From Vitreoscilla massiliensis (GTDB taxonomy: Bacteria; Pseudomonadota; Gammaproteobacteria; Burkholderiales; Neisseriaceae): a DNA stretch of 64,000 nucleotides. The notes beneath the pieces are model-generated. The model did not search any database. It worked only from the letters and a program-made list of their open reading frames with translations, and was not told where the DNA came from. Both the position numbers and the translations under genes were made by a program. The stretch covers positions 1 to 64,000 of the forward strand of contig NZ_LN898220.1 in NCBI RefSeq assembly GCF_001457815.1. Reading direction: 5' to 3'. Below are positions 26,546 through 35,490 of the stretch, in pieces (within the stretch, counting starts at the first letter, position 1; the number at the start of each line of letters is the position of its first letter).

Positions 26546-26672
26546 TCAAAAATCCTTTTTTGACTACTTTGTCGTCCATCTAATGGTATGTGTTTACCAA
26601 GTCATCATCATAGTGGTAATACGGTGAAATTATGGCATTTTTACACCCAATTGCACACGCAAATTTACGCAT

Positions 26673-27305
26673 TTATAAGGCTTTTGCCTTATATTCACAT
26701 AAATCTTCGATGAGGCAATTGCTGCACTGCGGTTTTAACGCTTTACACGTATAACGACCGTGTAAAATCAGCCAATGGTGGGCATCCAATAAAAATTCTT
26801 TCGGGATGTATTTCACCAATTTGTCTTCCACCTCGCGCACGTTTTTGCCCTTGGCTATGCCAGTGCGATTGGAGACGCGGAAAATGTGCGTGTCTACTGC
26901 CATCGCAGGCTGTCTGAAAGCGGTGTTCAACACCACATTGGCGGTCTTGCGCCCCACGCCTGGCAAACTTTCCAACTCCGCCCGTGTTTGCGGCACTTCG
27001 CCGCCAAACGTGTTCAGCAAAGCCTCGCAGGTGGCGATCACATGGGCGGCTTTGGTGCGGTACAGGCCGATGGTTTTGATGGTGTCGCGGACTTTCTCTT
27101 CGCCCAATTCCAACATCGCTTGCGGGGTGGGCGCCAAGGCATACAACACCTTGGTGACTTTGTTCACCGCCACATCGGTGGTTTGCGCCGATAACAACAC
27201 CGCAATCAACAATTGAAACGCACCGTCAAACTCCAATTCGGTGGAGGGATGTGGATTAGCGGCCTGTAAACGGCTGAAAATTTCATGGCGTTTGGATGAG
27301 TTCAT
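26673..27305 (-). CDS. nth: Endonuclease III (base-excision repair glycosylase)
   Basis: DNA glycosylase/AP lyase that removes oxidised pyrimidines; about 210 aa. The helix-hairpin-helix with catalytic Lys is LPGVGRKTANVV; the catalytic Asp is in AVDTHIFRVSNR. The C-terminal 4Fe-4S loop has four Cys spaced 6, 2 and 5 (CKALKPQCSNCLIEDLC). The ATG at 27305 overlaps the stop of the upstream nuclease gene by four bases (ATGA), which fixes the start; longer frames upstream do not match the family. Confidence 0.96.
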   Translation of the reverse strand: MNSSKRHEIFSRLQAANPHPSTELEFDGAFQLLIAVLLSAQTTDVAVNKVTKVLYALAPTPQAMLELGEEKVRDTIKTIGLYRTKAAHVIATCEALLNTFGGEVPQTRAELESLPGVGRKTANVVLNTAFRQPAMAVDTHIFRVSNRTGIAKGKNVREVEDKLVKYIPKEFLLDAHHWLILHGRYTCKALKPQCSNCLIEDLCEYKAKAL

Positions 27306-27913
27306 TGCGCTTGCCTGCGTTGTTGGCGGTATTCCCACGGTGCTTGTGCCTTGCTGTTGCGCCACAAGCCTTGTTTGCTGTTGCGGGCACTGGCTTCTAA
27401 GCAGTGGTAATACTGATAGCCTTGTGAGGTTTGTTGGCGCTTGGCGATGGACGCGTATTGCCACGCCATGCCAGTCGCGATTTGGGTAGCATTGATGTCA
27501 CGCCCTTGTTGCCACACAATCGCCACTTGGCGTTTGTAATTGTCGATGTCCACCACTTGCACGGTGACGGTTTGATTGTCGAGCAAGCGTTGCAATTGGC
27601 GTTGGCTGTCGCGACCACCCGCTTGCTCGGTTTCGGGAGCATCAATGTATGCCAAACGCACGCGTTGCTTTTGGCCGTTTTGGTCGCGCACTTGCAGTGT
27701 GTCGCCATCGCTGATGCGCAACACCTTGCCTTGGTATTGTTTCAAATTGTGTTTGGCATAGGCGCTAATGTCGTCAGGCTTATTGGCACAAGACGATGCT
27801 GCTGTCGCCGCCGTTTGGGTTTGACCACAAGCGGCCTGCGTCAGCAGCAAGCCGGTGATGAGGGTGCTTAAAAACAGTGTATTCACAGCTGAAACTTTGC
27901 TTCCGAGTGACAA
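27302..27913 (-). CDS. Thermonuclease-family (SNase-like) lipoprotein or secreted nuclease
   Basis: A protein of about 203 aa with a signal peptide ending LLLTQAACG (a lipobox-like site, Cys29). The SNase domain shows ISDGDTLQVRD, VRLAYIDAPETEQ and the catalytic Arg/Glu region around GMAWQYAS. It should cleave DNA or RNA outside the cytoplasm. In a naturally competent bacterium it could act on extracellular DNA, which is inference. Coupled to nth by an ATGA overlap. Confidence 0.85.
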   Translation of the reverse strand: MSLGSKVSAVNTLFLSTLITGLLLTQAACGQTQTAATAASSCANKPDDISAYAKHNLKQYQGKVLRISDGDTLQVRDQNGQKQRVRLAYIDAPETEQAGGRDSQRQLQRLLDNQTVTVQVVDIDNYKRQVAIVWQQGRDINATQIATGMAWQYASIAKRQQTSQGYQYYHCLEASARNSKQGLWRNSKAQAPWEYRQQRRQAQ

Positions 27914-27916
27914 AAA

Positions 27917-28468
27917 TTAGAATTGGCTTTTTTTCCACAACACATCGCTGACACCTTCACGGCGATTCACTTCGCGCGCCAAGATAAACAACACATCGCT
28001 TAAGCGGTTCAGGTATTTTTGCACATTGCCCGACACCGCCACTGCAGCGTCTTGCAAGGCCACCACACTGCGCTCTGCGCGGCGGGCAACGGTACGCACC
28101 ACATGCACTTGCGCGGCGGCAGCCGAACCGCCTGGCAAAATAAATTCGGTCAACGGCGTTAACTGTGCGTGCCATGTGGCGGCCGATTGTTCCAAGAATT
28201 GCAGGTAATTATCGTCAATCAAGCTCCAACCTGGCACCGCCAATTCAGAGCCCAAATCAAACAATTGGTGTTGAATCTTGGTCAAAACCTCACGGATGTC
28301 GGCCGGCACATTCATGGTCAATAACACGCCCAAATGGGCATTGAGCTCATCCACCTCGCCGATGGCGATGATGCGCAAGCTGGACTTGGGCACACGCGAG
28401 CCATCGCCCAAACCTGTGGTGCCACTGTCGCCAGTTTTGGTGATGATTTGAGTTAAACGGTATGGCAT
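27917..28468 (-). CDS. PduO-type cob(I)alamin adenosyltransferase
   Basis: Makes adenosylcobalamin from ATP and reduced cobalamin. About 183 aa with the N-terminal ATP-binding motif TKTGDSGTTGLGDGSRVPK, the helix GEVDELNAHLG and the conserved VVRTVARRAERSVVAL and YLNRLSDVLFILAREVN. No cobalamin riboswitch or other B12 genes are seen in the window, so it probably uses imported cobamide. It lies 4 bases upstream of the nuclease gene and may share its transcript. Confidence 0.93.
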   Translation of the reverse strand: MPYRLTQIITKTGDSGTTGLGDGSRVPKSSLRIIAIGEVDELNAHLGVLLTMNVPADIREVLTKIQHQLFDLGSELAVPGWSLIDDNYLQFLEQSAATWHAQLTPLTEFILPGGSAAAAQVHVVRTVARRAERSVVALQDAAVAVSGNVQKYLNRLSDVLFILAREVNRREGVSDVLWKKSQF

Positions 28469-28492
28469 GGTATTCCCTTAAAACATTAAAAA

Positions 28493-28522
28493 AGCCGATG
28501 GTGCCGTTACAGCCCATCGGCT
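28493..28522 (-). terminator. Rho-independent terminator of rpiA
   Basis: AGCCGATGG and CCCATCGGCT pair (28493-28501 with 28513-28522) and are followed on the minus strand by a run of T. It lies 24 bases after the rpiA stop. Confidence 0.85.
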
Positions 28523-28545
28523 CCATCTTGATGAAGCGGCCTGTA

Positions 28546-29217
28546 TTATTTGGCGCCTACGGTAATGATTTCTGCACGATCGGCATGGCCTAACACCAAC
28601 ACATCGGCAGGATGGCGGGCGAAAATCCCATTTTCCATCACCCCGGGGATGCGGTTGATTTCGTCTTCCAATTTCATCGGTTCCAAAATGCTCAAATCAT
28701 GCACATCCAAAATTTCATGCCCACCACGGGTAATCACGCTTTCGCGCAATACGGGACGACCGCCCAATTTCACCAATTGTGAAGCCACCCACGAACGGGC
28801 AAACGGCACCACTTCAACTGGCAATGGGAATTTGCCCAATTTTGAAACGTATTTGCTTTCATCGGCCATACAAATGAATTGACGTGAAGCGTGAGCAACG
28901 ATTTTTTCGCCCAACAACGCTGCACCGCCGCCTTTAATCATTTGCAAAGAGTGGTTCACTTCATCGGCACCGTCAAAATACACGGGCAATTTGCCCACAT
29001 CGGCCAAAGCCACCACTTTGATGCCCAATTTTTCCAGCAATTCACGCGATTCCAACGAAGCCGCCACCACACCGCGCACGCGGTCTTTTTTTGCTGCCAA
29101 TTCTTCAATAAACAACGCCACGGTCGAACCCGAACCCACGCCGATGTAATCATCGTTAGGTAAATAATCCAATGCTCGACGAGCCGCTTGTCGTTTTAAT
29201 TCATTTTGAGTAGTCAT
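28546..29217 (-). CDS. rpiA: Ribose-5-phosphate isomerase A
   Basis: Interconverts ribose 5-phosphate and ribulose 5-phosphate in the pentose phosphate pathway. About 223 aa, the usual length. Motifs: VGSGSTVALFIEEL (substrate phosphate loop), FDGADEVNHSLQMIKGGGAALLGEK (catalytic Asp, Glu and Lys) and the C-terminal EDEINRIPGVMENGIFA. Monocistronic, with its own terminator. Confidence 0.97.
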   Translation of the reverse strand: MTTQNELKRQAARRALDYLPNDDYIGVGSGSTVALFIEELAAKKDRVRGVVAASLESRELLEKLGIKVVALADVGKLPVYFDGADEVNHSLQMIKGGGAALLGEKIVAHASRQFICMADESKYVSKLGKFPLPVEVVPFARSWVASQLVKLGGRPVLRESVITRGGHEILDVHDLSILEPMKLEDEINRIPGVMENGIFARHPADVLVLGHADRAEIITVGAK

Positions 29218-29271
29218 ATTGTCTTTCCTTCTTGTGGGGTGGGCGTTTGACTCTGTTCACAGTGTAAGGTT

Positions 29272-29751
29272 TTAGGCCGCGACAAGCAACACCACGGCTT
29301 GCGCTTCTATGCCTTCTTCGCGCCCCAAATAGCCCAATTTTTCATTGGTCTTGCCCTTGATGTTCACATCATGCACCGTGAGGCCCAAATCCGCGGCAAT
29401 GTTTTCGCGCATCGCCAACAAATGCGGCTTCAATTTCGGCTGTTGGGCAATGATGGTGGTATCGACATTCACCACTTTCCAACCTTGCGCTTGCACGCTT
29501 TTGTACGCCTCGCGCAACAACACGCGACTGTCTGCGCCTTTAAACTCGCTGGCGGTATCGGGGAAATGGTGACCAATGTCGCCCAAAGCCGCCGCGCCCA
29601 ATAAAGCATCGGTCAAGGCATGCAATAAGGCATCGGCATCGGAATGTCCCAACAAGCCTTTGTGATGATCTATGGTCACGCCGCCCAAGATTAAAGGTCG
29701 GCCCGCCACCAATTGGTGCACATCGTAACCTTGCCCCACTCGTATGTTCAT
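29272..29751 (-). CDS. ispF: 2-C-methyl-D-erythritol 2,4-cyclodiphosphate synthase
   Basis: Fifth step of the non-mevalonate isoprenoid pathway. About 159 aa. The metal site DVH is in [11 protein letters not shown] near the start, with [19 protein letters not shown] and [15 protein letters not shown] typical of the family. Start at 29751 ([10 protein letters not shown]); an ATG four codons upstream is in frame. It follows ispD by 17 bases. Confidence 0.97.
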   Translation of the reverse strand: MNIRVGQGYDVHQLVAGRPLILGGVTIDHHKGLLGHSDADALLHALTDALLGAAALGDIGHHFPDTASEFKGADSRVLLREAYKSVQAQGWKVVNVDTTIIAQQPKLKPHLLAMRENIAADLGLTVHDVNIKGKTNEKLGYLGREEGIEAQAVVLLVAA

Positions 29752-29768
29752 TTGTTTTCCCACATCTT

Positions 29769-30479
29769 CTACAAATCACCGCTGTTCAATAACAGCTCGA
29801 CCAAGGTCGCGTCTTGCGCCAAAGTCAGTTTCAAATTGCGCACATCGCCTTGCACCAATTGGGCAAACACGCCTTGCGCTTCCATTGCCGAGGCTTCATC
29901 GGTGATGTGTTGCAAATCCACTTGGTTTAATGCGGCCTGTAAGGCCGCCGCACGGAACATTTGTGGTGTTTGTGCTTGCCACAAACCACTGCGGTCTACC
30001 GTATGGTCTATGCGGCCTGTATGCGTTTGTTTCTTTAAAGTGTCGGCCACTGGCAAGGCCAAAATTGCGCCCACACAGTCAGCATCTGCCGCCGCCAATA
30101 AGCGCTCTAATGCCATTGTTGGCAAACAACAGCGCGCGGCATCGTGTACCAATAACCAATCTTGATCTTGCAACATCTGTCCGGCAGTTAAGGCGGCGAT
30201 GCCATTGCGCACGCTTTCAGCGCGGCTGTCGCCACCGCAATACAACACTTGCAAACGCTCGCTTTGTGCCCATTCAGGCAAGGTCAAGGCACCAAAATAA
30301 CCATCGTCGGGCGACAACACCACCGCCACACCCACCAAGGCCTCACACGCCAATAAGCGCTGCAGCGTGTGCATTAACACGCTTTGGCCGGCAATTTCGG
30401 TATATTGTTTCGGAATCTGCGCACCAAAACGGCTGCCCACGCCGGCAGCCGGTACCAAAGCAAAAAAACGTGCGCTCAT
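29769..30479 (-). CDS. ispD: 2-C-methyl-D-erythritol 4-phosphate cytidylyltransferase
   Basis: Third step of the non-mevalonate pathway, transferring CMP from CTP. About 236 aa with the nucleotide-binding [18 protein letters not shown] at the N-terminus, [11 protein letters not shown] and the C-terminal [11 protein letters not shown]. The gene contains DUS-like words inside the coding sequence (about 29932-29945 and 30012-30022). Its ATG overlaps the dnaQ stop by four bases, and ispF follows, giving dnaQ-ispD-ispF as one unit; ispG lies elsewhere in the window. Confidence 0.96.
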   Translation of the reverse strand: MSARFFALVPAAGVGSRFGAQIPKQYTEIAGQSVLMHTLQRLLACEALVGVAVVLSPDDGYFGALTLPEWAQSERLQVLYCGGDSRAESVRNGIAALTAGQMLQDQDWLLVHDAARCCLPTMALERLLAAADADCVGAILALPVADTLKKQTHTGRIDHTVDRSGLWQAQTPQMFRAAALQAALNQVDLQHITDEASAMEAQGVFAQLVQGDVRNLKLTLAQDATLVELLLNSGDL

Positions 30480-31204
30480 GCTTGCGGCTCTTGCAATTGT
30501 TGACGGTACAAGCTGTCGCCACCGACGGCTTTGTCCAAGACTTTGACATAGGCCTCATGGGCGGCACTTTCTTCTGCATCCATGCCTATCACTTTGAAAG
30601 CCATGTTTACAGGCCGCTTGAATTGGCTTAAGGCTTGCGCCCCACTCTCACCTTCATCGGCATTCTTCACATCCAAGCTGAATTGACCGCGGGTCATGCC
30701 CAAATACACTTCGGCCAACAACTCACAGTCGATTAAGGCGCCATGCAACACACGCTTAGTTTTGTCCACGCCCAAGCGGTTACACAAGGCATCCAAATTG
30801 ACTTTTTGACCGGGGTACAATTTGCGCGCCATCGCCACCGTATCGGTGACTTTGCTGACCACAGTATCGAGCTTGGGCATGCCGATGCGACTGAATTCCA
30901 TGTCCAAGAAACCAACGTCAAACGCGGCATTGTGAATAATCAATTCGCTGTCGCGCAGAAATTCGGCGATGTCTTCGGCCACGCCAGCAAACTTGGGTTT
31001 GTCTGCCAACATGTCCAAGGTAATGCCATGCACCGCAATGGCTTCCTCAGCAATGTCTCGCTCAGGATGCACATACACATGCAAATACTTGCCGGTTAAA
31101 CGGCGGTCTATCATTTCCAAACCGGCAAACTCAATCAAGCGATCGCCTTGATTGGCGTACAGGCCGGTGGTCTCGGTATCGAGCACGATTTGTCTTGCAG
31201 CCAT
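30476..31204 (-). CDS. dnaQ: DNA polymerase III epsilon subunit (proofreading exonuclease)
   Basis: 3'-5' exonuclease that proofreads for the replicative polymerase; about 242 aa. DEDDh motifs: Exo I IVLDTETTGLY, Exo II HNAAFDVGFLD, Exo III HGALIDCELLAEVYL. The C-terminal tail, which in the family contacts the alpha subunit, is degenerate and of normal length. It is the first gene of a unit that continues into ispD and ispF, and it follows the YdgA-like gene by 9 bases. Confidence 0.95.
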   Translation of the reverse strand: MAARQIVLDTETTGLYANQGDRLIEFAGLEMIDRRLTGKYLHVYVHPERDIAEEAIAVHGITLDMLADKPKFAGVAEDIAEFLRDSELIIHNAAFDVGFLDMEFSRIGMPKLDTVVSKVTDTVAMARKLYPGQKVNLDALCNRLGVDKTKRVLHGALIDCELLAEVYLGMTRGQFSLDVKNADEGESGAQALSQFKRPVNMAFKVIGMDAEESAAHEAYVKVLDKAVGGDSLYRQQLQEPQA

Positions 31205-31213
31205 GTTCGCGCC

Positions 31214-32821
31214 TTATTTCGCCGCTGACGCGGTGGCGGGAGCCGATGCCGCTTGCACATCGCTGGCAGCCGCATCTTCTTCCATCAAATCGTCAATGTT
31301 TTGCTGTGGCGCGGTTTCAAAACGCTTGCCATTGAGCAACAATTCATTGTTTTTCACCACCATCTCGCTGTCGACAATGCCGTTTTGCTGGGTTAAATAA
31401 CCAGCGCTGGCCATATTGTTGATGGTAGAACGCACCAACATGCGCGCGGTATCGCGCACTTCATCCATGCTCGGTGGATTTTCCACATCTGGGTCTACTG
31501 AGAAGATGGAATCGGCTTGCGCCACGGCCAAGTTTTCCAACAACACTTGCGGCGCATTCACATGCACTTTGGCCTCGGTTTTGGCCATCAAGGCATTGAA
31601 GGTTTCCATATCAGCGGCCTGTAAACCTTTAAAACCAAATTCAGCGGTGAATTTCAATTGTCCATCGGGCATTTTCAAATCAAATTGGGAGATTTTAAAC
31701 ACCGGATTGTTGGTGAAAATCGGCAGACCTTCGGTTTTGGCCAATTTCAACAAGGCATCGCGGTATTGGGTTTCATCCAATTTGGTATTGCTCAAGCGGA
31801 AGAAACCATCGTTCATTTTCACCAAAGCCGCAGCGTGCAAATGTTCGGCACTGGCTTTGACATTCAACGGGCCATACACGTCTTTACCATAGTGCAATTG
31901 GTCAAAATGAATCAGCGCTTCGGCATTGGCAAAACCGTCTTTTTCATCGGTAGAGCGTTGCAAAGAGAAATTATTTACCGCGATGTTGTTCGGCGCCACC
32001 GTACCAGTTGGATTGATGAAGGCACCGATTTGCAAGTCCGACATCATATTGATGATGGAATTGAGTTTGATGTTGTAATCCACGCCTTCAGACCAAGCCA
32101 TCATCGCTTTGGCCACTTTGAATTCGTTGCTGCCCACATTCAAACCAGAAGAATTTTGCTTGGAATTACCGGTGTAATCCAAGTTTTCCAAGGTCAACTG
32201 GCCTTTGTCCGCCAATTTGACATTGATGCCACCGCTGTGGCTTTTCACTTCATAACTGTCGTAGTTGTCGCTGTAATCCAGCTCGACATCCAAACCCTTC
32301 CAGTCTATGGCGATGCCCGACAATTCCTCATATTGGAATGCCGGCACTTGCAGTTTCATCACCCCACCACCGAACAGGTTCAAACGATTTTTCACCGTCA
32401 ATGGCACTTGGCTGCGGAAGAAACGCTCCAAACTTTGCTTGGCGCGTGGACTGAACGCCACATCAGAGGTTGATACCGCTTTCACTGGCGTGATACCGCC
32501 AGCAAACGGGCCATGTTTGATGTGATTGGTAATGGTAAACGGCTCATTGATGATGGCTTTTAAATTGTCTGGCACATTGCCACCCAATTTTTGCACCAAA
32601 TTCGGCCTGAAACGCAATACCGTGGTTTCGGTGGAATCAAACCAACCGCGTTCATAGTCGTATTTCACCACTTCCACCACCCCATTTTGCTCCAGCAAAT
32701 GTTGGTGGCTGCGCATGGTTTTTTCAGTACGAATGCCAAACCAATAAGGCAATATCGCAAATACCAATACCACTACTGCCATAACCATCAGCAGCGGCAT
32801 CATCCAGCGTTTTTTCATCAT
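31214..32821 (-). CDS. YdgA-family protein (DUF945)
   Basis: A protein of about 535 aa with one N-terminal membrane anchor (WMMPLLMVMAVVVLVFAILPYW) and a long periplasmic part of repeated beta-strand segments. The opening FGIRTEKTMRSHQHLLEQ and the later YERGWFDSTETTVLRF are typical of the DUF945/YdgA family. The C-terminus is an Ala-rich tail. Function is unknown; AsmA-like folds have been suggested for this kind of protein. It may share a transcript with dnaQ-ispD-ispF, 9 bases downstream. Confidence 0.85.
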   Translation of the reverse strand: MMKKRWMMPLLMVMAVVVLVFAILPYWFGIRTEKTMRSHQHLLEQNGVVEVVKYDYERGWFDSTETTVLRFRPNLVQKLGGNVPDNLKAIINEPFTITNHIKHGPFAGGITPVKAVSTSDVAFSPRAKQSLERFFRSQVPLTVKNRLNLFGGGVMKLQVPAFQYEELSGIAIDWKGLDVELDYSDNYDSYEVKSHSGGINVKLADKGQLTLENLDYTGNSKQNSSGLNVGSNEFKVAKAMMAWSEGVDYNIKLNSIINMMSDLQIGAFINPTGTVAPNNIAVNNFSLQRSTDEKDGFANAEALIHFDQLHYGKDVYGPLNVKASAEHLHAAALVKMNDGFFRLSNTKLDETQYRDALLKLAKTEGLPIFTNNPVFKISQFDLKMPDGQLKFTAEFGFKGLQAADMETFNALMAKTEAKVHVNAPQVLLENLAVAQADSIFSVDPDVENPPSMDEVRDTARMLVRSTINNMASAGYLTQQNGIVDSEMVVKNNELLLNGKRFETAPQQNIDDLMEEDAAASDVQAASAPATASAAK

Positions 32822-33179
32822 TTTCTACATCAAATATCAATATTTAAAGTAAGCGAAGCATACCATTTATTTGCATCTTTTGCTGCGCCTGCGCGTTAAG
32901 CCTTGTTAAGCATCGCAGATTTGTCATATATCTGCGCCACACTGTTGCTCACTTGAGATACCAAATCAAGCTGACCAATTTGATTGCTCTGATAACAATG
33001 TCGACGCAAAAACAGAGGATTTCCCAAGTGTCGATTTTATGCACTCTAATCCAAAACACCTACAAAATAAGTACTTACAGTAAGAATGATTTTCATCGGC
33101 TCTATTAATTAAGTACACTTTTGTTATTAATAGAGTTACACTCCAGCCTCAATAATGATAACGACGAAAGCAAAGACAC
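32822..33179. other. Divergent promoter region, 360 bases
   Basis: Lies between the minus-strand YdgA-like gene and the plus-strand nitronate monooxygenase-family gene, so it holds both promoters. It has a perfect inverted repeat (33100-33135, listed separately) and a short one around 32928 (GCAGAT ... ATCTGC). No gene and no DUS copy seen. Confidence 0.55.
33100..33135 (+). promoter_or_regulatory. Perfect 10-bp inverted repeat, candidate operator
   Basis: CTCTATTAAT (33100-33109) and ATTAATAGAG (33126-33135) are exact reverse complements with a 16-base AT-rich spacer, 45 bases upstream of the nitronate monooxygenase-family ATG. The placement fits an operator overlapping the promoter. No T tract follows, so a terminator is unlikely. 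Confidence 0.5.
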
Positions 33180-34343
33180 ATGCACAACGATTTTAAACCG
33201 CTGCAAATTCGTGGACGCGAGCTGATCCCCATCGTACAAGGTGGTATGGGTGTGGCCATCTCCGCTTCCAGTCTTTCCAGTGCGGTGGCTCGTGAAAACG
33301 GCGTGGGTACCATTGCCAGTGTTGACTTGCGCCATCTACATGAAGATTTGTTGGCCGATTCCAAAATCGACCCAACGGAAGAAAAATACGACCGTTTAAA
33401 CCGCATCGCCTTAGACCGTGAAATCAAAACCGCGCTGAAAAATTCAGAAGGTCGCGGCATGATTGCGGTTAACGTGATGAAAGCCGTAAAAGACCACCAA
33501 GCCTTGGTAAAACAAGCATGTGAATCGGGCGCCCACGCCATCGTAATGGGTGCGGGTTTGCCATTGGATTTGCCAGAAATGGTGGAAGAACATCCAGAAG
33601 TGGCTTTGTTCCCGATTTTGTCTGAGTCTCGCGGTATCAATATTGTGTTGAAACGCTGGATGAAGAAAAACAAATTGCCTGATGCCATCGTGATTGAGCA
33701 TCCTAATCACGCAGCGGGTCACTTAGGTGCCGCTACCGTAGCCGGTTTGAACGATGCGCGCTTTGAATTTGACCGCGTATTGGAAGAAACTTTTGAAGTG
33801 TTCAAAAAACTGGGCTTGGAACGTGAAAAAATTCCATTGATTTTGGCGGGTGGTATGGCCAATTTCGATAAAATTTCGACTGCCTTGAAACAATGGGGCG
33901 CATCGGCTGTGCAAGTGGGTACGGCTTTCGCGGTCACCCACGAAGGCGATGCCCACATCAACTTCAAAAACACCTTGGCCGGTGCAGAAGGCGAACAAAT
34001 CGTTGAATTCATGTCGGTTGCCGGTTTGCCTGCACGCGGTGTGAACACACCGTTCTTGAAAAGCTATTTGAAACGTGAAGAAGCCTTGCAAGCCAATGCC
34101 AAAAACGACCCTCGTCGTTGCACCCAAGGCATTAACTGTTTGACCCAATGCGGCTTGCGCGATGGCTTGGATAAAATTGGTCAATTCTGTATCGACTTGA
34201 AATTGGCAGCGGCTTTCCGTGGCGAAGTCAACAAAGGCCTGTTCTTCCGTGGTAAAGACCCATTGCCGTTTGGCAACCAAATTCGTTCTGTTAAAGACAC
34301 CATTGAATATTTGTTAACCGGACAAAGCATTTTGGCCAAATAA
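33180..34343 (+). CDS. Nitronate monooxygenase/FabK-like flavoprotein
   Basis: FMN-dependent TIM-barrel protein of about 387 aa. Motifs: PIVQGGMGVAISASSLSSAV, GMIAVNVMKAV, HAIVMGAGLPLD, IEHPNHAAGHLGA (His near the flavin), IPLILAGGM and VQVGTAFAVTHEG. The C-terminal part has three Cys in RRCTQGINCLTQCGLRDG. Members oxidise alkyl nitronates or act as enoyl-ACP reductases (FabK); the sequence alone does not decide. The coding sequence looks highly expressed (preferred codons) compared with neighbours. Confidence 0.87.
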   Translation: MHNDFKPLQIRGRELIPIVQGGMGVAISASSLSSAVARENGVGTIASVDLRHLHEDLLADSKIDPTEEKYDRLNRIALDREIKTALKNSEGRGMIAVNVMKAVKDHQALVKQACESGAHAIVMGAGLPLDLPEMVEEHPEVALFPILSESRGINIVLKRWMKKNKLPDAIVIEHPNHAAGHLGAATVAGLNDARFEFDRVLEETFEVFKKLGLEREKIPLILAGGMANFDKISTALKQWGASAVQVGTAFAVTHEGDAHINFKNTLAGAEGEQIVEFMSVAGLPARGVNTPFLKSYLKREEALQANAKNDPRRCTQGINCLTQCGLRDGLDKIGQFCIDLKLAAAFRGEVNKGLFFRGKDPLPFGNQIRSVKDTIEYLLTGQSILAK

Positions 34344-34358
34344 GCGGCCTGTAAACGC

Positions 34359-34386
34359 AAAAGCCTCCCACTGGGAGGCTTTTTTC
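34359..34386 (+). terminator. Rho-independent terminator after the flavoprotein gene
   Basis: AAAAGCCTCCCA / TGGGAGGCTTTTTT stem with T tract, 15 bases after the stop; a single DUS-like word (34342-34354) sits between stop and hairpin. Confidence 0.92.
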
Positions 34387-34429
34387 ATTTATGCTGTGAG
34401 ACATACACTCTAAATGCGAATCTACCGCC

Positions 34430-34939
34430 ATGCTGCTGCGCTATGAATACCCCCTGCCCATAGTATCCAAATGTTTCATTGTCATCCTTCGTTTGGCCGC
34501 ATTGGGCATACTCGCTTTGAGCTTGCACTTTGGACTGCATCCAGAAGCCTATTCTGCTATTGATGCCAACAACATTGTCCAAAGAGCACAACGCCTGTGT
34601 CTGTTGCTGCTGTGGGCATGGGGTCTGGCATGGCTTGTACCGCAAATCATTTTCAAGGCGCGCTTGGGTGTGAATCTCAACCACGTGCATTACGGCATGG
34701 AAACCTTGTATCTGGTTTTGGGTTTTGGGATCACTGTCTACGCTATCGCACAATGGCAAGCAACACTGTGGAACAGTGGCTATGCACTCGCTTGCTTCCT
34801 GTGTGCTTGGTTGTTATGGCAATATGCCAGCCAATTTAACCAACACAAGCATCCAGACTCAGAGCCACCAAGCTACAATTTTCTGCCACTGACATTTTTT
34901 ACCGGCTTGGTTTTGGTTAAGTTATTGCTAGGCTTCTAG
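34430..34939 (+). CDS. Small membrane protein of unknown function
   Basis: About 169 aa with four hydrophobic segments (about 13-33, 56-76, 91-107, 115-131) and a fifth at the very end. His residues in NLNHVHYGMETLY and HKHPDSE are notable and recall copper-resistance or cytochrome-type membrane proteins, but I recognise no family. It follows the flavoprotein terminator and precedes convergent hfq. Could be conserved only within the family. Confidence 0.65.
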   Translation: MLLRYEYPLPIVSKCFIVILRLAALGILALSLHFGLHPEAYSAIDANNIVQRAQRLCLLLLWAWGLAWLVPQIIFKARLGVNLNHVHYGMETLYLVLGFGITVYAIAQWQATLWNSGYALACFLCAWLLWQYASQFNQHKHPDSEPPSYNFLPLTFFTGLVLVKLLLGF

Positions 34940-35119
34940 GCTGAAACAATACCTACAGAACACAAGCGGCCTGTAAGCATCAGCAAGGCAACAACAGTAC
35001 CGTCACACTCGCTCAAGCTATGGGTGTGCCATCCTCACGGTTTCCCAGCAAGTGCTGGCCATGCAACTGGATTACTCACCGCCAATATGATGGAAATGAC
35101 ACGGCACACACAGGCAAAA

Positions 35120-35143
35120 CAAAGCCCCGTTACCGGGGCTTTT
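35120..35143 (-). terminator. Rho-independent terminator of hfq
   Basis: AAAGCCCCG / CGGGGCTTT hairpin with T residues after it on the minus strand (TTGTTTTG), just past the hfq stop. Confidence 0.85.
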
Positions 35144-35151
35144 ACAATGTC

Positions 35152-35412
35152 TTATTCGGCCGCTGGCGCCGCACCTTTCGGATTGTCATGGCTGATGCTG
35201 ACTGCACGAGCAGGCACGACGGTAGAAATGGCGTGTTTGTACACCATTTGGGTCACAGAAGTGTTACGTAGCAACACCACATATTGGTCGAAAGACTCAA
35301 CCTGACCCTGTAATTTAATGCCATTTACCAAGTAAATTGACACCGGCACGTGCTCTTTGCGCAGTGCGTTTAAGAAAGGATCTTGTAACAGTTGTCCTTT
35401 ATTATTATTCAT
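35152..35412 (-). CDS. hfq: RNA chaperone Hfq
   Basis: Hexameric Sm-like protein that pairs small RNAs with mRNAs. About 86 aa. The Sm1 motif is [20 protein letters not shown] and the Sm2 motif [11 protein letters not shown], with the distal-face Tyr and the rim Arg region of the family visible. The short C-terminal tail ([14 protein letters not shown]) is like that of other Neisseriaceae. It lies downstream of der, 78 bases from its end, on the same strand. Confidence 0.97.
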   Translation of the reverse strand: MNNNKGQLLQDPFLNALRKEHVPVSIYLVNGIKLQGQVESFDQYVVLLRNTSVTQMVYKHAISTVVPARAVSISHDNPKGAAPAAE

Positions 35413-35490
35413 GCTTTAAACTCCATGTTTTTATTGTGATAAGCATCTGTTTGTAAGCCGTAAACAGATGGAATGCATTATCCTAACACA

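Noticed and set aside
27917..28468. Cobalamin riboswitch upstream of the adenosyltransferase gene
   Set aside because: The 77 bases between it and rpiA hold only the rpiA terminator and a short leader; no B12-box was seen.
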